Of a stretch of DNA of 64,000 nucleotides, positions 1 to 9,196 are shown piece after piece. Each line of letters begins with the position of its first letter. Position 1 is the stretch's first letter. The stretch is from NCBI RefSeq assembly GCF_014652315.1, contig NZ_BMYO01000004.1:301763-365762 (forward strand), in the 5' to 3' direction. The notes under the pieces are model-generated. The model saw only the letters and a list, made by a program, of their open reading frames with translations. It was not told where the DNA came from and did no database searches. The stretch is from Jeongeupia chitinilytica. GTDB lineage: Bacteria; Pseudomonadota; Gammaproteobacteria; Burkholderiales; Chitinibacteraceae. Made by a program: the position numbers and the translations under genes.

Positions 1-45
1 TTTGTCATGCTCGGCCACAATGGGCGGCTCACCCGAGGATCTCCG

Positions 46-1020
46 ATGAACCGCCTGCGCAAACTCGTCGACGGCTTCCTGCTGTCACTGCTGATCGCCA
101 TCGTGCTCGCCAACCTCGCGCCGTCGCTCGGCGCCAGTGGCGGTGTGCTGCACATGGACTGGGTCACCGCCGTCGGCATCAGCGTGGTGTTCTTCCTCAA
201 TGGCGCTTCGCTCGCGCCCGAGCGGCTCAAGGCCGGGGCGGCCAACTGGCGGCTGCACCTGCTGGTGACGACCAGCACCTTCGTGATCTTCCCGCTGATC
301 GGCACCGCGCTCTACTTCGGCCTCGGCCACTGGCTGCCGGCGGCGCTGTTGCTCGGCGTGTTCTACCTGTGCGCACTGCCGTCGACGGTGTCGTCGTCGG
401 TGGCGATGACGTCGATGGCGCGCGGCAACGTCGCCGGCGCGGTGTTCAACGCCACGTTGTCCAGCCTCCTGGGCATGCTGATCACACCGCTGCTGGTCGG
501 CCTGCTGTTCAGTCACAGCGGCGAGGGCATGTCTCTGCTCGCACAGCTGCGCTCGATCGCGATCCAGCTCTTCCTGCCCTTCGTCGTCGGCCAGTTGGCG
601 CGGCCGTGGCTCAAGGACGCGCTGCTCAAGCACCGCCAGCTGGTCAATTACGTCGACCGCGGCGTGATCGTGCTCATCGTCTACAACTCGTTCTGCGATT
701 CGGCGATGGCGCACGTCTGGTCGAACTACAGCGCCGGCATGCTGCTCGCAGTGGCCGCGCTCGTCAGCGTGGTGCTCTTCGTCGCACTGCAGGCCACGCG
801 CTTTGCCGCGCGCCGCTTCGGCTTCGATACCGAAGACGAGATCACCGCGGTGTTCTGCGGCTCGAAGAAAAGCCTCGCCGCCGGCATCCCGATGGCCAAG
901 CTGATCTTCGGCGCCCACCCGGCGCTGGGGCTGATCGTGCTGCCGATCATGTTCTATCACCAGATCCAGCTCTTCGTCTGCTCGATCATCGCCCGGCGCT
1001 ACGCAGCCCGTCCCGATTGA
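46..1020 (+). CDS. Bile acid:sodium symporter (BASS/YfeH-like) family transporter
   Basis: Integral membrane protein of about 324 residues, consisting almost wholly of hydrophobic segments, as in the SBF-like (YfeH) branch of the BASS superfamily, which moves organic anions with sodium. The segment around GSKKSLAAGIPMAK near the C-terminus is characteristic of this branch. The ATG at 46 is preferred to an in-frame ATG at 7 because GAGGA lies seven bases before it and because family members start with a short basic stretch followed by a membrane helix, as here (MNRLRKLVDGF). Substrate unknown. The gene stands alone at the left edge, so promoter sequence may lie outside the window. Confidence 0.85.
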   Translation: MNRLRKLVDGFLLSLLIAIVLANLAPSLGASGGVLHMDWVTAVGISVVFFLNGASLAPERLKAGAANWRLHLLVTTSTFVIFPLIGTALYFGLGHWLPAALLLGVFYLCALPSTVSSSVAMTSMARGNVAGAVFNATLSSLLGMLITPLLVGLLFSHSGEGMSLLAQLRSIAIQLFLPFVVGQLARPWLKDALLKHRQLVNYVDRGVIVLIVYNSFCDSAMAHVWSNYSAGMLLAVAALVSVVLFVALQATRFAARRFGFDTEDEITAVFCGSKKSLAAGIPMAKLIFGAHPALGLIVLPIMFYHQIQLFVCSIIARRYAARPD

Positions 1021-1157
1021 GCCTTCCCCGGTCCGGCACTATTCACCGGGCATGAAGTGAACGGCGCATGGCCTACAAACGCCCGCGCCGTTACGATGAA
1101 GCCATTCCCATTCGCGGCAGCCGGCGATGGCGGCCCGTCCTTCCGGAGAGCGTGCAC

Positions 1158-2465
1158 ATGAGCGACACGAACAAGCAGCGCATCGTCATTGTCGGCGGGG
1201 GTGCCGGCGGACTGGAACTCGCCACCCGGCTGGGCAAGCGGCTCGGGCGCAGCAAGCGTGCCCGCATCATCCTCGTCGACGGTTCACCGACGCACATCTG
1301 GAAACCGCTGCTGCACGAAGTCGCCACCGGCGCGCTGAACACCGGCGAGGACGAGGTCAACTACTTCGCCCACGCCCACCACCACGGCTACGAATTCGAA
1401 TACGGCTGGATGGACGGGCTCGACCGCGAGCGCAAGGTGATCCGGATTTCGCCGGTCACCGACGAATACGGCCACCAGATTGCCGCCGCGCGCGAACTCG
1501 CCTACGACACGCTGGTGCTCGCCGTCGGCGCGGTGCCGAACGATTTCGGCACGCCCGGCGTGGCCGAGCATTGCCTGTTCCTCAATACCCAGGACGACGC
1601 CGAACGGCTGCGCAAACGCATCCTCTCCGAAGCCTTCTCGGTGACCAGCGGCGACGATCCGGCCGGCGAGCTGCGCATCGGCATCGTCGGCGGCGGCGCC
1701 ACCGGCGTCGAGCTGGCAGCCGAAATCCACCATACGGTGACCGAGCTGCACGCCTACGGTGCGCAGTTCCGGCCCGAACAGCTGCAGATCTACATCATCG
1801 AAGGTGCGCCGCGCATCCTCGCCGGTGCGCCGGAGTCGATGAGCCAGTACGCAACCGAAGAGCTCGGCAAGCGCCATATCGATGTCGTCACCGGCGTCCG
1901 GGTCGCCTCGGCCGACGCGCGCGGCTTCGCGCTGTCCGACGGTCGCCGCATCGACGCCGCACTGCGCATCTGGGCCGCCGGGGTCAAGGCGCCGAACTGG
2001 CTGGCAACGCTGGGCCTGACGACCAACCGCGCCAACCAGATCGTCGTCGACAAGGATCTGCGCTGTGTCGACGATCCGGCGATCCGCGTGATCGGCGACT
2101 GCGCCGCCGCACCCGACGGCGACAGCGGCAAGACGCTGTCGGCGACCGCACAGGCGGCCCGGCAGGAGGCCGAATGGCTTGCAGATGCGCTGACCGATAC
2201 CGTCAACGGTCATACGCCCGAGCCCTTCGTGTTCAAGCCGCAAGGCATGCTGGTCTCGCTGGGCAAATACCGCGCCGTCGGCAGTCTCGCCGCCATCGTC
2301 GGCCCGAAGCGCGACTATCACGTCGAAGGTCGCAGCGCGAAGATGATGTACGTCTCGCTGTACCGGATGCATCAGGCGGCGATCCACGGCTGGCCGATGG
2401 CGATGCTGCTGTGGGCCGGCGACAAGCTGAAGAAGGCGGCACGGCCGACACTGAAGCTGCATTGA
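1158..2465 (+). CDS. ndh: NADH dehydrogenase type II (non-proton-pumping)
   Basis: Peripheral membrane flavoprotein passing electrons from NADH to quinone without pumping protons. The 435-residue product has the usual length. It opens with the FAD Rossmann motif GGGAGG near residue 11, has a second GGGATG nucleotide motif near residue 180 for NADH, and the typical C-terminal membrane-associated stretch (SLYRMHQ followed by hydrophobic residues). An in-frame ATG at 1068 exists, but the ATG at 1158 has CGGAGAG seven bases upstream and gives the family N-terminus. A single-subunit dehydrogenase suits an organism that shifts respiratory modes, in line with the ubiUVT and nsrR-hmp genes later in the window. 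Confidence 0.92.
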   Translation: MSDTNKQRIVIVGGGAGGLELATRLGKRLGRSKRARIILVDGSPTHIWKPLLHEVATGALNTGEDEVNYFAHAHHHGYEFEYGWMDGLDRERKVIRISPVTDEYGHQIAAARELAYDTLVLAVGAVPNDFGTPGVAEHCLFLNTQDDAERLRKRILSEAFSVTSGDDPAGELRIGIVGGGATGVELAAEIHHTVTELHAYGAQFRPEQLQIYIIEGAPRILAGAPESMSQYATEELGKRHIDVVTGVRVASADARGFALSDGRRIDAALRIWAAGVKAPNWLATLGLTTNRANQIVVDKDLRCVDDPAIRVIGDCAAAPDGDSGKTLSATAQAARQEAEWLADALTDTVNGHTPEPFVFKPQGMLVSLGKYRAVGSLAAIVGPKRDYHVEGRSAKMMYVSLYRMHQAAIHGWPMAMLLWAGDKLKKAARPTLKLH

Positions 2466-2545
2466 GCCCGTCAGCAGCTCGCTGACAAGCTGCAGACAAT
2501 GTAAGCATCAACTAGGCTGTAGCAACCCCCAGCGCGAGCCGCGTC

Positions 2546-3745
2546 ATGTTCTCCAGCCTGATCAGCGACAGCCGCAGCCTGCTGCTTCTGTCGGTCGCCA
2601 TCTACCTGACGCTCGGCGCCTTTCTGCTGCTGATCTGGCGGACACGGCGCGTCCAGGCCGGCTTCGGACTCTGGGCCTGGTCCGACCTGATGCTCGGCGC
2701 CGCGCTGCTGGTCCTGCTTTCCCGCGAGTGGCTGCCGCCCTTTCCCACGGCCATCGTCGGCAGCGCCCTGCTGCTGGCCATGCCGCCGATGAGCGAATGG
2801 GCGCTGCGAAAGGCACTCGATTGCGACACCCCGGCGGCGCGCAAGGCCATGCTAGGCAGCTGGAGCGGTTGCTACCTGATCTGGCTGGCGTCCTTCGTCG
2901 CCGGGCTGTCGCTGCAGTACCGCAGCGTCATCATTGCCGCCGGCATGATCGCCCTCAACCTGCGTGTCGTTGTCCTGCTGTTCCAGCGGGCGCGCGATTC
3001 GCTGCCGCTGCAGGTCGTTGCTGCCATCTACCTGCTGTTCGCCGTGCTGCATCTGGCTCGCGGTACGCGGCTGCTGTCGCTGGAAACCATACAGTACCTC
3101 AGCCGCGATCCTTGGCTGAACGCCAGCCTGCTGGTGGCCGCGCTGCTGATGATCGCCCGCGACATGGGCTTTCTGTGCTTTACCCATGCCCGCATCGAGG
3201 CCGAACTGCGCGACGTTCAGGGCGAGCTGCTGCGCCGTGCCAACGAGGACGTGCTCACCGGTCTGGGCAGCCGGCGCTACTTCGAGGACACGGTGCCGGT
3301 GATGCAGGCGCAGGCCCGGCGGCAGCACCTGCCGCAGACGCTGCTGCTGATCGACGTCGATCACTTCAAAGCCATCAACGACCGCTTCGGCCATCAGGCG
3401 GGCGACCAGGTCCTGATCACACTGGCCGGCGTGCTGCGCCACATCGGCCGCAATGGCGACCTATACGCCAGACTGGGCGGCGACGAATTCGTACTGCTGC
3501 TGCACGACTGTTCGGTCGACACCGCAGGCGTGATCGGCCGGCGTCTGACCGACGCCGTGGCCGCGCAGCTCCGTACGCCGGACGGCGAGCCGGTTTCGGT
3601 CAGCGCCGGCTATACGCCGTTGCTGCCGTACGAGTCGCTGCAGACCAGCTACCCGCGCGCCGATGCCGCGCTCTACGCCGCCAAGGCCGCCGGACGCGGT
3701 CGCGCCATCGCGGCACCGCCGGACGGCCCGGCGCACGCCGACTGA
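2546..3745 (+). CDS. Membrane-anchored GGDEF diguanylate cyclase
   Basis: About 200 N-terminal residues form roughly six membrane helices, followed by a GGDEF domain that makes cyclic di-GMP from two GTP. The catalytic signature GGDEF is intact at residues 311-315, and an inhibitory-site RxxD (RNGD, residues 302-305) sits five residues before it, so an active, product-inhibited enzyme is expected. The metal-binding stretch IDVDHFKAIND is also intact. No EAL domain. The membrane part resembles no sensor domain I can name, so the input signal is unknown. Compare the degenerate GGDEF protein at 52718-53842. Confidence 0.9.
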   Translation: MFSSLISDSRSLLLLSVAIYLTLGAFLLLIWRTRRVQAGFGLWAWSDLMLGAALLVLLSREWLPPFPTAIVGSALLLAMPPMSEWALRKALDCDTPAARKAMLGSWSGCYLIWLASFVAGLSLQYRSVIIAAGMIALNLRVVVLLFQRARDSLPLQVVAAIYLLFAVLHLARGTRLLSLETIQYLSRDPWLNASLLVAALLMIARDMGFLCFTHARIEAELRDVQGELLRRANEDVLTGLGSRRYFEDTVPVMQAQARRQHLPQTLLLIDVDHFKAINDRFGHQAGDQVLITLAGVLRHIGRNGDLYARLGGDEFVLLLHDCSVDTAGVIGRRLTDAVAAQLRTPDGEPVSVSAGYTPLLPYESLQTSYPRADAALYAAKAAGRGRAIAAPPDGPAHAD

Positions 3746-3827
3746 GCCGGCGATACCTGCAGAAGCCGGCCGGGCATTCCGGCCGCTTCCTGCCTACATT
3801 GAAAGCCTCCAACCGACGTTCGCCATC

Positions 3828-5483
3828 ATGACCCGATCCGCGCGCCAGCTCCTGCTTGTCCTGTTTGCTTCAGCACTGCTCGCCGGATGCGGCGGAGGCG
3901 GCGGTAGCGGCGGGATATCCGTCTCCCCCCCGGGCACGCCGACGCCAACCCCGATCCCGCAGGAGCCGTTCTCGGCCGACTGCGCCGGGAGCTTCTGCGG
4001 CGCCGACAATGCCAATCGCTACAGCGGCAGCGGCGTCGGTCTCTGGCGCTTCCGCAATGTCGGTACCGGCCCGGTCAGCGTTCAGGTCCGCATCGACAAC
4101 GTCAACGGCAGGACGGCGACGCTGGTCTACAGCAACGAATCGACCAGCGACATCGCATTGCCGACGGTGGCACTGGGCAACGCGACGGCGCAGAACGGCA
4201 GTCGCCAGGCCGAGGCGCAGACGCGAGACCGTCACACGCCGCCGCAGGTCGACGCGTTCAACGCCGGCGGTTTTGCCGGCCTGCTCGGTCAGCAACGCAG
4301 CACCACTGCCGGGGTGCTGGCCAGCCGGACCAACGAATTCGGCATCGGTGCCAGCCGCGTCTGGTACAACCAGGACGATGACGGCGGCGTCAGCCAGCGC
4401 ATCACGACACTGCGGCGGCAACAATCGACCAGCAGCGGCCGGCAGGTCAACCTCTGGGTCGAAAACGGCGAATACGCCAACAACAAGGTCAGCGACACGA
4501 TACTCGACACGCTGATCACCACCTTCGCCAGCGGCAATGCGGCCATCTACCCCCTGGTGACCGGCCTCGCCGGCGAGCCCTGGGGCAGCGTGCCGGCGGC
4601 ATCGGCCGGATCGCTGATCGGCCCCGATCAGGCCATCGACCTCGTCATCGTCAATCAGGACAACAACGGCAAGCCTTACGGCGTCGTGGCCTACTTCTAC
4701 AGCGGCAACAACTTCGTACGCAGCAGCGCCACACCCGCCAGCAACGAGGCGCTGGCGATCTTCGTCGACTCGGAAACGCTGTATCTCGACGGCAGCAGCG
4801 GCCTGACGTTCTCGAAGAGCACGCTCGCGCACGAACTGACGCACATGATCAACTTCTACCAGCGCGCGGTGCAGATCGGCAGCAGCTACGCCTTCGCCAC
4901 CTGGCTGGAGGAAATGACCGCGATCATGATGGAGGACGTCGTCTCGACCCAGGTCACACCGGGCTACAACACGGTGCGCGACGAACGCTTTCCGGGCTGG
5001 CTGGCCAACGCCGAATACAACTGCCCGCTGACGGTGTGGCAGACCACGCCGAGCTGCTTCGGCTACGACCTGTCCGGCAGCTTCGGCGGCTTCCTGTTGC
5101 GCCAGTACGGCATCGGGTTCTACACCAGCCTGCTGCGCGACCGGGCGTCGACCGACTCGATCGCACTGCTCGACGATGCGATCCGCCAGTCCGGGGGGAC
5201 GGGCATGAATGTCGCCTTCCAGCGCTGGGGGACCAGCATTGCGCTGCTGCCCGCGGCCGCATCACCGGCCGGTTTCGGCTATCCCGCGCGCACCGAGGCC
5301 GGCTTCTCGCTGGTGCCGATCAGCGGCCCCGACTACGCCGGCAAGCGCCGTCTGCCGACGTCGCTGCCAAGCACGCTGTACGGCTACGGCCACTTCCCCT
5401 TCGTGCGGATCAACCTGCCGGTGACGCTCAACGAAACCTATACCGTACCGGCACACACGACGCTGTCGGTGGTCATCCAGTAA
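3828..5483 (+). CDS. Secreted lipoprotein metallopeptidase, M30 (hyicolysin)-like
   Basis: Starts with a lipoprotein signal peptide whose lipobox LLAGC places the modified cysteine at residue 21, then a glycine, serine, proline and threonine-rich linker, then a large exported domain. The zinc motif HELTH occupies residues 335-339 and is followed by MINFYQR and a downstream LEEMTA segment carrying the probable third ligand, an arrangement I associate with family M30. ATG 3828 gives a proper signal peptide; the longer in-frame opening is arginine-rich and unlikely. Probably an outer-membrane-anchored or surface protease; substrate unknown. Convergent with hemB across a bidirectional terminator. 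Confidence 0.8.
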   Translation: MTRSARQLLLVLFASALLAGCGGGGGSGGISVSPPGTPTPTPIPQEPFSADCAGSFCGADNANRYSGSGVGLWRFRNVGTGPVSVQVRIDNVNGRTATLVYSNESTSDIALPTVALGNATAQNGSRQAEAQTRDRHTPPQVDAFNAGGFAGLLGQQRSTTAGVLASRTNEFGIGASRVWYNQDDDGGVSQRITTLRRQQSTSSGRQVNLWVENGEYANNKVSDTILDTLITTFASGNAAIYPLVTGLAGEPWGSVPAASAGSLIGPDQAIDLVIVNQDNNGKPYGVVAYFYSGNNFVRSSATPASNEALAIFVDSETLYLDGSSGLTFSKSTLAHELTHMINFYQRAVQIGSSYAFATWLEEMTAIMMEDVVSTQVTPGYNTVRDERFPGWLANAEYNCPLTVWQTTPSCFGYDLSGSFGGFLLRQYGIGFYTSLLRDRASTDSIALLDDAIRQSGGTGMNVAFQRWGTSIALLPAAASPAGFGYPARTEAGFSLVPISGPDYAGKRRLPTSLPSTLYGYGHFPFVRINLPVTLNETYTVPAHTTLSVVIQ

Positions 5484-5493
5484 CGGCGGTTGG

Positions 5494-5520
5494 AAAAAAG
5501 GGAGGCCCGGCCTCCCTTTT
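5494..5520. terminator. Bidirectional intrinsic terminator
   Basis: A seven-pair GC stem (GGGAGGC/GCCTCCC) with a CCG loop, preceded by six A and followed by four T. It therefore works as a terminator for the protease gene on the plus strand and for hemB on the minus strand. Confidence 0.85.
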
Positions 5521-5538
5521 CCGGCGCCTGATTGTCGT

Positions 5539-6552
5539 TCAGCCGCGCAGCAAGCGCGCGGCGTCGAGCGCGTAATAGGTCAGGATCGCGTCGGCGCCGG
5601 CGCGCTTGAACGCGAGCAGCGATTCGAGCACGACCTTGTCGCCGGCCAGCCAGCCGTTCTGGATCGCCGCCTGCAGCATCGCGTATTCGCCCGAGACCTG
5701 ATAGACGAAGGTCGGCACCCTGAACTCGTCCTTCACGCGACGGACGATGTCGAGGTAGGGCATGCCCGGCTTGATCATCACCATGTCGGCGCCCTCGGCC
5801 AGATCGAGCGCGATTTCGTGCAGCGCTTCGTCGCTGTTGGCCGGGTCCATCTGGTAGGTCGACTTGTCGGCCTTGCCGAGGTTGCCGCTCGAACCGACCG
5901 CATCGCGGAACGGACCGTAGAAGGCGCTGGCGTACTTGGCCGAATAGGCGAGGATGCGCGTGTGGAGGTGGCCGTCGATATCGAGCGCGTGCCGGATCGC
6001 GCCGACGCGGCCGTCCATCATGTCGCTCGGCGCGACCATGTCGGCGCCGGCGGCGGCATGGCACAGCGACTGCTTCACCAGCGCGGCCACGGTCACGTCG
6101 TTGAGCACGTAGCCCTCGTCGTCCCCTCCGGTGCCGAGAATGCCGTCCTGACCGTGGATCGTGTACGGATCGAGTGCGACGTCGGTGATCACGCCGAGTT
6201 CGGGGAACGCTTCCTTCAGCGCGCGCACCGTGCGCGGCACCAGACCGTGCGGGTTCCACGCCTCGGCCGCGTCGAGGCTCTTGAGGCTGGCGTCGATGAC
6301 CGGGAACAGCGCCAGTGCCGGAATCCCGAGCGCTACCGCCTCGGCGGCAGTCTGCAGCAGCAGGTCGATGCTCTGGCGCTTCACCCCCGGCATCGACGCG
6401 ACCGACTCCTCGCGCCCCTCGCCGTCGAGCACGAACACCGGCAGGATCAGGTCGGCACTGGTCAGCACCGATTCGCGCATCAGCCGGCGCGAGAAATCGT
6501 CGCGGCGCATCCGGCGCATGCGGGTGGCGGGAAAGGCGCGGAAAGCGGTCAT
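5539..6552 (-). CDS. hemB: Delta-aminolevulinic acid dehydratase (porphobilinogen synthase)
   Basis: Condenses two 5-aminolevulinate molecules to porphobilinogen in haem synthesis. At 337 residues it is full length. Both Schiff-base lysines are visible, in YSAKYASAF (Lys206) and MIKPGMP (Lys261). The metal-site segment reads DVALDPYTIHGQDG, without the cysteine triad of zinc enzymes, so this is the magnesium-type class common in many proteobacteria. Transcribed alone on the minus strand between the protease gene and dadA. Confidence 0.96.
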   Translation of the reverse strand: MTAFRAFPATRMRRMRRDDFSRRLMRESVLTSADLILPVFVLDGEGREESVASMPGVKRQSIDLLLQTAAEAVALGIPALALFPVIDASLKSLDAAEAWNPHGLVPRTVRALKEAFPELGVITDVALDPYTIHGQDGILGTGGDDEGYVLNDVTVAALVKQSLCHAAAGADMVAPSDMMDGRVGAIRHALDIDGHLHTRILAYSAKYASAFYGPFRDAVGSSGNLGKADKSTYQMDPANSDEALHEIALDLAEGADMVMIKPGMPYLDIVRRVKDEFRVPTFVYQVSGEYAMLQAAIQNGWLAGDKVVLESLLAFKRAGADAILTYYALDAARLLRG

Positions 6553-6627
6553 GTCAGCCTCGGGAGCGGAATGTCTTCGATCCCCCGATTTTACCCGAGC
6601 CTGCCGCGGAGCTCCGGATACAACGGC

Positions 6628-7899
6628 CTACGATTTCTCTGCCCGGCTGTACCGGGCCGGCGTGTAGTCGCGTGCCGGCAGGGCGGCCGGCCGCCCGAGC
6701 ATCAGGTCGGCCAGCAGCTGCGCCGAACCGCAGGCCATGGTCCAGCCCAGCGTGCCGTGACCGGTATTCAGCCACAGTCCGGGCACACCCGACGCACCGA
6801 CCAGCGGCGTGCCGTCGGGCGTCATCGGCCGCAGGCCGGTCCACGCTTCGACTTCGGCCAGATCACCGGCCTCGGGAAACAGTTCGGTCGTCACGCGCTT
6901 GAGCACGGCGACACGTTCGGGCCGGATGCGCAGATCGAAACCGGCGACCTCGGCCATGCCGCCGACGCGCAGCCGGGTGTCGAAACGTGTCAGCGCCACC
7001 TTGTTGGTTTCGTCGAGCACCGTCGAGCGCGGTGCCGCGTCCGGATCGGTCAACGGCAAGGTGATCGAGTAACCCTTGACCGGATAGACCGGCAGCGCCA
7101 GACGCAACGGTTGCGCCAGCGCACGGCTGGCACAACCGGCGGCGAGCACGACGGCATCGGCGGCGAGTTCCTCGCCGTCGGCGAGCCGGACGCCGGTGAC
7201 CCGGCCGTTGCGGTACAACAGCGCGGCGATGTCGCTGCCGTAGCGCGTCTGCACACCCGCGCTGGCCGCATGCTCGGCCAGCCGTTCGGTAAAGCGGCGA
7301 CAGTCGCCGGTTTCGTCGTTCGGCAGCCGCAGGCCGCCGGCAACGCGGTGGGCCACACGTGCCAGCGCCGGCTCGTGTTCGAGCACGCCGGCAACGTCGA
7401 GCAGCTGGTGCGGCACGCCGATGCGTTCGAGGATGGCCGCATCACGTCGCGCCGCGACCAGCTGGGCCGGATCGCGCAGCAGCTGCAGCGTGCCGAGGCT
7501 GCGCTCGTCGTAATGCAGGCCGAGTTCGGCACGCAGGCTGCGCAGGCAGTCGCGGCTGTACTCGGCCAGCGGCACCATGCGCGCCTTGTTGCGGTCGTAG
7601 GCGGCGTGGCTGCAGTTGGCAAGCATCCGCGCCATCCAGACCAGCTGAAACCACGAGCCGTCGGGGCGGATCTTCAGCGGTGCGTCGCGGTCGAACAGCC
7701 AGCGCAGCGCCTTGAACGGAATGCCCGGTGCCGCCCACGGCGCGGCGTAGCCCGGCGAGACCTGGCCGGCGTTGGCATAGCTGGTACCGAGTGCCGGCCC
7801 CGGCAGCGCGTCGAGCAGCGTGACCGTACAGCCGGCCGCATTCAGGTAATGCGCGCTGCTCACACCGATCACGCCCGCCCCGACCACAATCACCTTCAT
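6628..7899 (-). CDS. dadA: D-amino acid dehydrogenase, small subunit
   Basis: FAD enzyme of the inner membrane that oxidises D-alanine and other D-amino acids and feeds electrons to the respiratory chain. The 423-residue product follows E. coli DadA throughout: N-terminal dinucleotide motif (GAGVIGVSSA), SPGYAAPWAAPG, PNDETGDC, and the C-terminal WTGLRPMTPDG and NTGHGTLGW blocks. An in-frame ATG at 7980 is rejected; ATG 7899 has GAGGAG a few bases upstream and starts right at the nucleotide-binding strand. No alanine racemase gene (dadX) adjoins it. Confidence 0.95.
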   Translation of the reverse strand: MKVIVVGAGVIGVSSAHYLNAAGCTVTLLDALPGPALGTSYANAGQVSPGYAAPWAAPGIPFKALRWLFDRDAPLKIRPDGSWFQLVWMARMLANCSHAAYDRNKARMVPLAEYSRDCLRSLRAELGLHYDERSLGTLQLLRDPAQLVAARRDAAILERIGVPHQLLDVAGVLEHEPALARVAHRVAGGLRLPNDETGDCRRFTERLAEHAASAGVQTRYGSDIAALLYRNGRVTGVRLADGEELAADAVVLAAGCASRALAQPLRLALPVYPVKGYSITLPLTDPDAAPRSTVLDETNKVALTRFDTRLRVGGMAEVAGFDLRIRPERVAVLKRVTTELFPEAGDLAEVEAWTGLRPMTPDGTPLVGASGVPGLWLNTGHGTLGWTMACGSAQLLADLMLGRPAALPARDYTPARYSRAEKS

Positions 7900-8042
7900 T
7901 CCAGCTCCTCGCCAGTACGCCGTTTCGGCGTAGCATGTATTCAGACCTTCAATGTCGGCGATTCCGCCGCCGCCGCCCATCAGGGGAAGCCGCTAAGGTG
8001 CCGACCCGAGGCCGGCGCCAACCTTCGACTGGGTAGCCGCCC

Positions 8043-8546
8043 ATGGACTGGACGCTGGAATCGGAACTCTTCGGCCGGCTGTGCATTGCGGTGCTGATCG
8101 GCGGGCTGATCGGCATCAACCGCTTCCTGCACCGCAAGCCGGCCGGTGTGCGCACGCACGCACTGGTCTCGCTCGGTGCGGCGCTGGCGGTACTGCTGGT
8201 GTTCAGGCTGCCCGGCGCCGATGCGCAGGCGTATTCGCGTGTCGCGCAGGGGCTGATCACCGGTGTGGGTTTCCTCGGGGCCGGCGTGATCCTGCACCAT
8301 CCGCAGAAATACCGGATCCAGGGTCTGACGACCGCCGCATCGATCTGGGTCACGGCCATTCTGGGCATGGCCTGCGGTGCGGGCATGGGGGGGTTGGCAC
8401 TCGGGGTGATGCTGCTCGCGCTGGTGGTCATCAACTTCGGCGGCAACCTCGAGCGGCTGGCCGAACGCCGGCTGCACCGCTGGCGCGAGGACGACGCCGA
8501 CCTCGACCACGAACGGCGCCAGCAGGACCGGCGCGAGGAAGGCTGA
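8043..8546 (+). CDS. MgtC/SapB-family membrane protein
   Basis: A 167-residue protein with an N-terminal membrane domain of about four or five helices containing the family landmarks GGLIGINR followed by GVRTHALVSLGAAL, and later GVGFLGAGVI. MgtC proteins of pathogens regulate ATP synthase or magnesium-linked survival, but most homologues are uncharacterised. This one lacks the long C-terminal ACT-like domain of Salmonella MgtC and ends in a short charged tail. Divergent from dadA and convergent with the GNAT gene, whose stop codon is three bases away. Confidence 0.85.
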   Translation: MDWTLESELFGRLCIAVLIGGLIGINRFLHRKPAGVRTHALVSLGAALAVLLVFRLPGADAQAYSRVAQGLITGVGFLGAGVILHHPQKYRIQGLTTAASIWVTAILGMACGAGMGGLALGVMLLALVVINFGGNLERLAERRLHRWREDDADLDHERRQQDRREEG

Positions 8547-8549
8547 AAC

Positions 8550-8999
8550 TCAGGCGCGCAGCATGTCGATGTGCAGGATGTCGTCTTCGAGGTAGGGCTC
8601 GCCGACCGGTTCGAAACCGTGCATGGCGTAGAAACGTTGCAGCCGCTCCTGTGCGCCGATCCGGTTGCCTGCCCCCGGGTACAGCGCGGTCGACCGCGCC
8701 AGCGCCTCGGCGACCAGCTGATGTCCTGCTCCGGTACCGCGTGCGGCCGGGGTGACGATGACCCGGCCGATCGACGGCTCGGCGTACTTGGCACCGGGCG
8801 GCAGCAGCCGCAGACAGGCGACGATGGACCCGTCTTCGTCGGTGCCGAGCAGGTGCTGCGCGGTCTGATCGTGGTCGTCGAGTTCCGGATACGGACAGGT
8901 CTGCTCGACGACGAAGACGTCGACGCGCAGCTTCAGGTAGGCGTACAGCGTTGCGGCATCGAACTCGTCGAAACGGTACCAGCGCCAGTTGATCGTCAT
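8550..8999 (-). CDS. GNAT N-acetyltransferase, ElaA-like
   Basis: Small acetyl-CoA-dependent acyltransferase of 149 residues, the size of E. coli ElaA. It begins WRWYRFDE, has the ElaA-type block LRVDVFVVEQTCPYPELD, and carries the acetyl-CoA loop RGTGAGHQLV. ATG 8999 is chosen over an in-frame ATG at 9029 because it matches the family N-terminus. Acceptor substrate unknown. Confidence 0.88.
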   Translation of the reverse strand: MTINWRWYRFDEFDAATLYAYLKLRVDVFVVEQTCPYPELDDHDQTAQHLLGTDEDGSIVACLRLLPPGAKYAEPSIGRVIVTPAARGTGAGHQLVAEALARSTALYPGAGNRIGAQERLQRFYAMHGFEPVGEPYLEDDILHIDMLRA

Positions 9000-9010
9000 T
9001 CCGTACCTCG

Positions 9011-9037
9011 AAAAACAAACGGGCCACAACGTGGCCC
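9011..9037 (-). terminator. Probable intrinsic terminator for argH
   Basis: GGGCCAC/GTGGCCC stem with a three-base loop. Read on the minus strand it is followed by GTTTGTTTTT, a good U-tract, so it should end transcription from argH before the GNAT gene. Confidence 0.7.
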
Positions 9038-9059
9038 GGGGTCCTGACTAGTGAAACCG

Positions 9060-9192
9060 CTGCGAGCAAGTCCGGGACAAGGAGGCAGCACCGCAGCAAC
9101 CGGGATGGACGTCATGTCCATGAGGATTGCGAGGAGCGCCCGACGCCGCGGAGCAAGTCCCCTTGGGGGACGCCGTACCGGACTTGCGCAGC
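9060..9192. repeat. Dispersed structured intergenic repeat, copy A
   Basis: First of three related intergenic segments (others near 13411 and 60675). Outer arms GCAAGTCCGG (9066-9075) and CCGGACTTGC (9178-9187) pair perfectly. Inside are hairpin ATGGAC/GTCCAT (9105-9121) and hairpin GTCCCC/GGGGAC (9157-9171) with loop TTG. Shared with copy B is the run GTCCATGAGGA. It lies just past the argH stop codon. Confidence 0.55.
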
Positions 9193-9196
9193 AAGG

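Noticed and set aside
5818..8097. Plus-strand open frame of 759 codons over hemB and dadA
   Set aside because: Antisense shadow of two well-recognised genes; sequence rich in Arg, His and Gln, with no domain.
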